Assembly: GCA_003427395.1 (NCBI GenBank)
Contig: BFEA01000152.1
Location: forward strand, 1,950,235 to 1,988,991
Reading direction: 5' to 3'
Origin: Chara braunii
Lineage: Eukaryota > Streptophyta > Charophyceae > Charales > Characeae
Length of the DNA stretch: 38,757 bases
Made by a program: the position numbers and the translations under genes. The first letter of the stretch is position 1. Each line of letters begins with the position of its first letter. Below, one piece after another: positions 38,699 through 38,757 of the stretch. Below the pieces are notes generated by a model. That model did not search any database. It saw nothing but the letters and a program-made list of their open reading frames with translations, and had not been told where the DNA came from.

Positions 38699-38757
<59 letters not shown>
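38699..38757. repeat. (CT)n microsatellite at window end
   Basis: Uninterrupted CT to the last base. Confidence 0.95.

Overview
The window looks like nuclear DNA from a green plant of the streptophyte lineage, perhaps a charophyte alga or an early land plant. The evidence is: long microsatellites, SINEs, MITE-like hairpins, a Ty3/gypsy LTR retrotransposon primed by an initiator-Met-type tRNA site, U6 snRNA pseudogenes, and inserted pieces of plant-type mitochondrial DNA (rrn18, cox2, nad1). The species is inference. The assembly is draft quality: single Ns, a 143-base N gap, an unmerged contig overlap, and two uncut Nextera mate-pair junction adapters.

Layout. 1-8.1 kb is repeat-rich intergenic DNA with TG/AG and CT microsatellites, a 45-bp minisatellite, two copies of a ~120-bp MITE and a polypurine tract. 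8.1-9.4 kb holds a mitochondrial small-subunit rRNA fragment inside duplicated local sequence, then a 329-bp repeat array bounded by adapter junctions. 10.7-13.3 kb (minus strand) is the one clear cellular gene, MnmE/TrmE, an organellar tRNA wobble-uridine modification GTPase with a long low-complexity N-terminus and an insertion in its G domain. 14.4-17.5 kb holds minisatellites, a large inverted repeat, two tRNA-derived SINE families, a strong 134-bp hairpin and a head-to-head cox2/nad1 mitochondrial insertion that splits a SINE.

17,577-30,786 is one minus-strand Ty3/gypsy element of about 13.2 kb, with ~2.37-kb LTRs and a CGGT target duplication. Order 5' to 3': LTR, primer binding site, gag (CCHC knuckle), protease, reverse transcriptase, RNase H, a PHD-finger-like cysteine/histidine motif, integrase, then three extra unrecognised ORFs before the 3' LTR. 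The first two joins after integrase are ATGA stop/start overlaps. The element is damaged by many in-frame stops, frameshifts and the N gap. The extra ORF chain and the PHD-like module are the most novel content.

30.8-38.8 kb is again repeat-rich: a decayed LINE 3' end with a zinc-binding RT tail, degenerate telomere-like C-rich repeats, long homopolymers, a second hairpin of the 16.6-kb type, two U6-like sequences (one fused to a SINE) and terminal CT repeats. Apart from MnmE no intact cellular protein gene can be supported.
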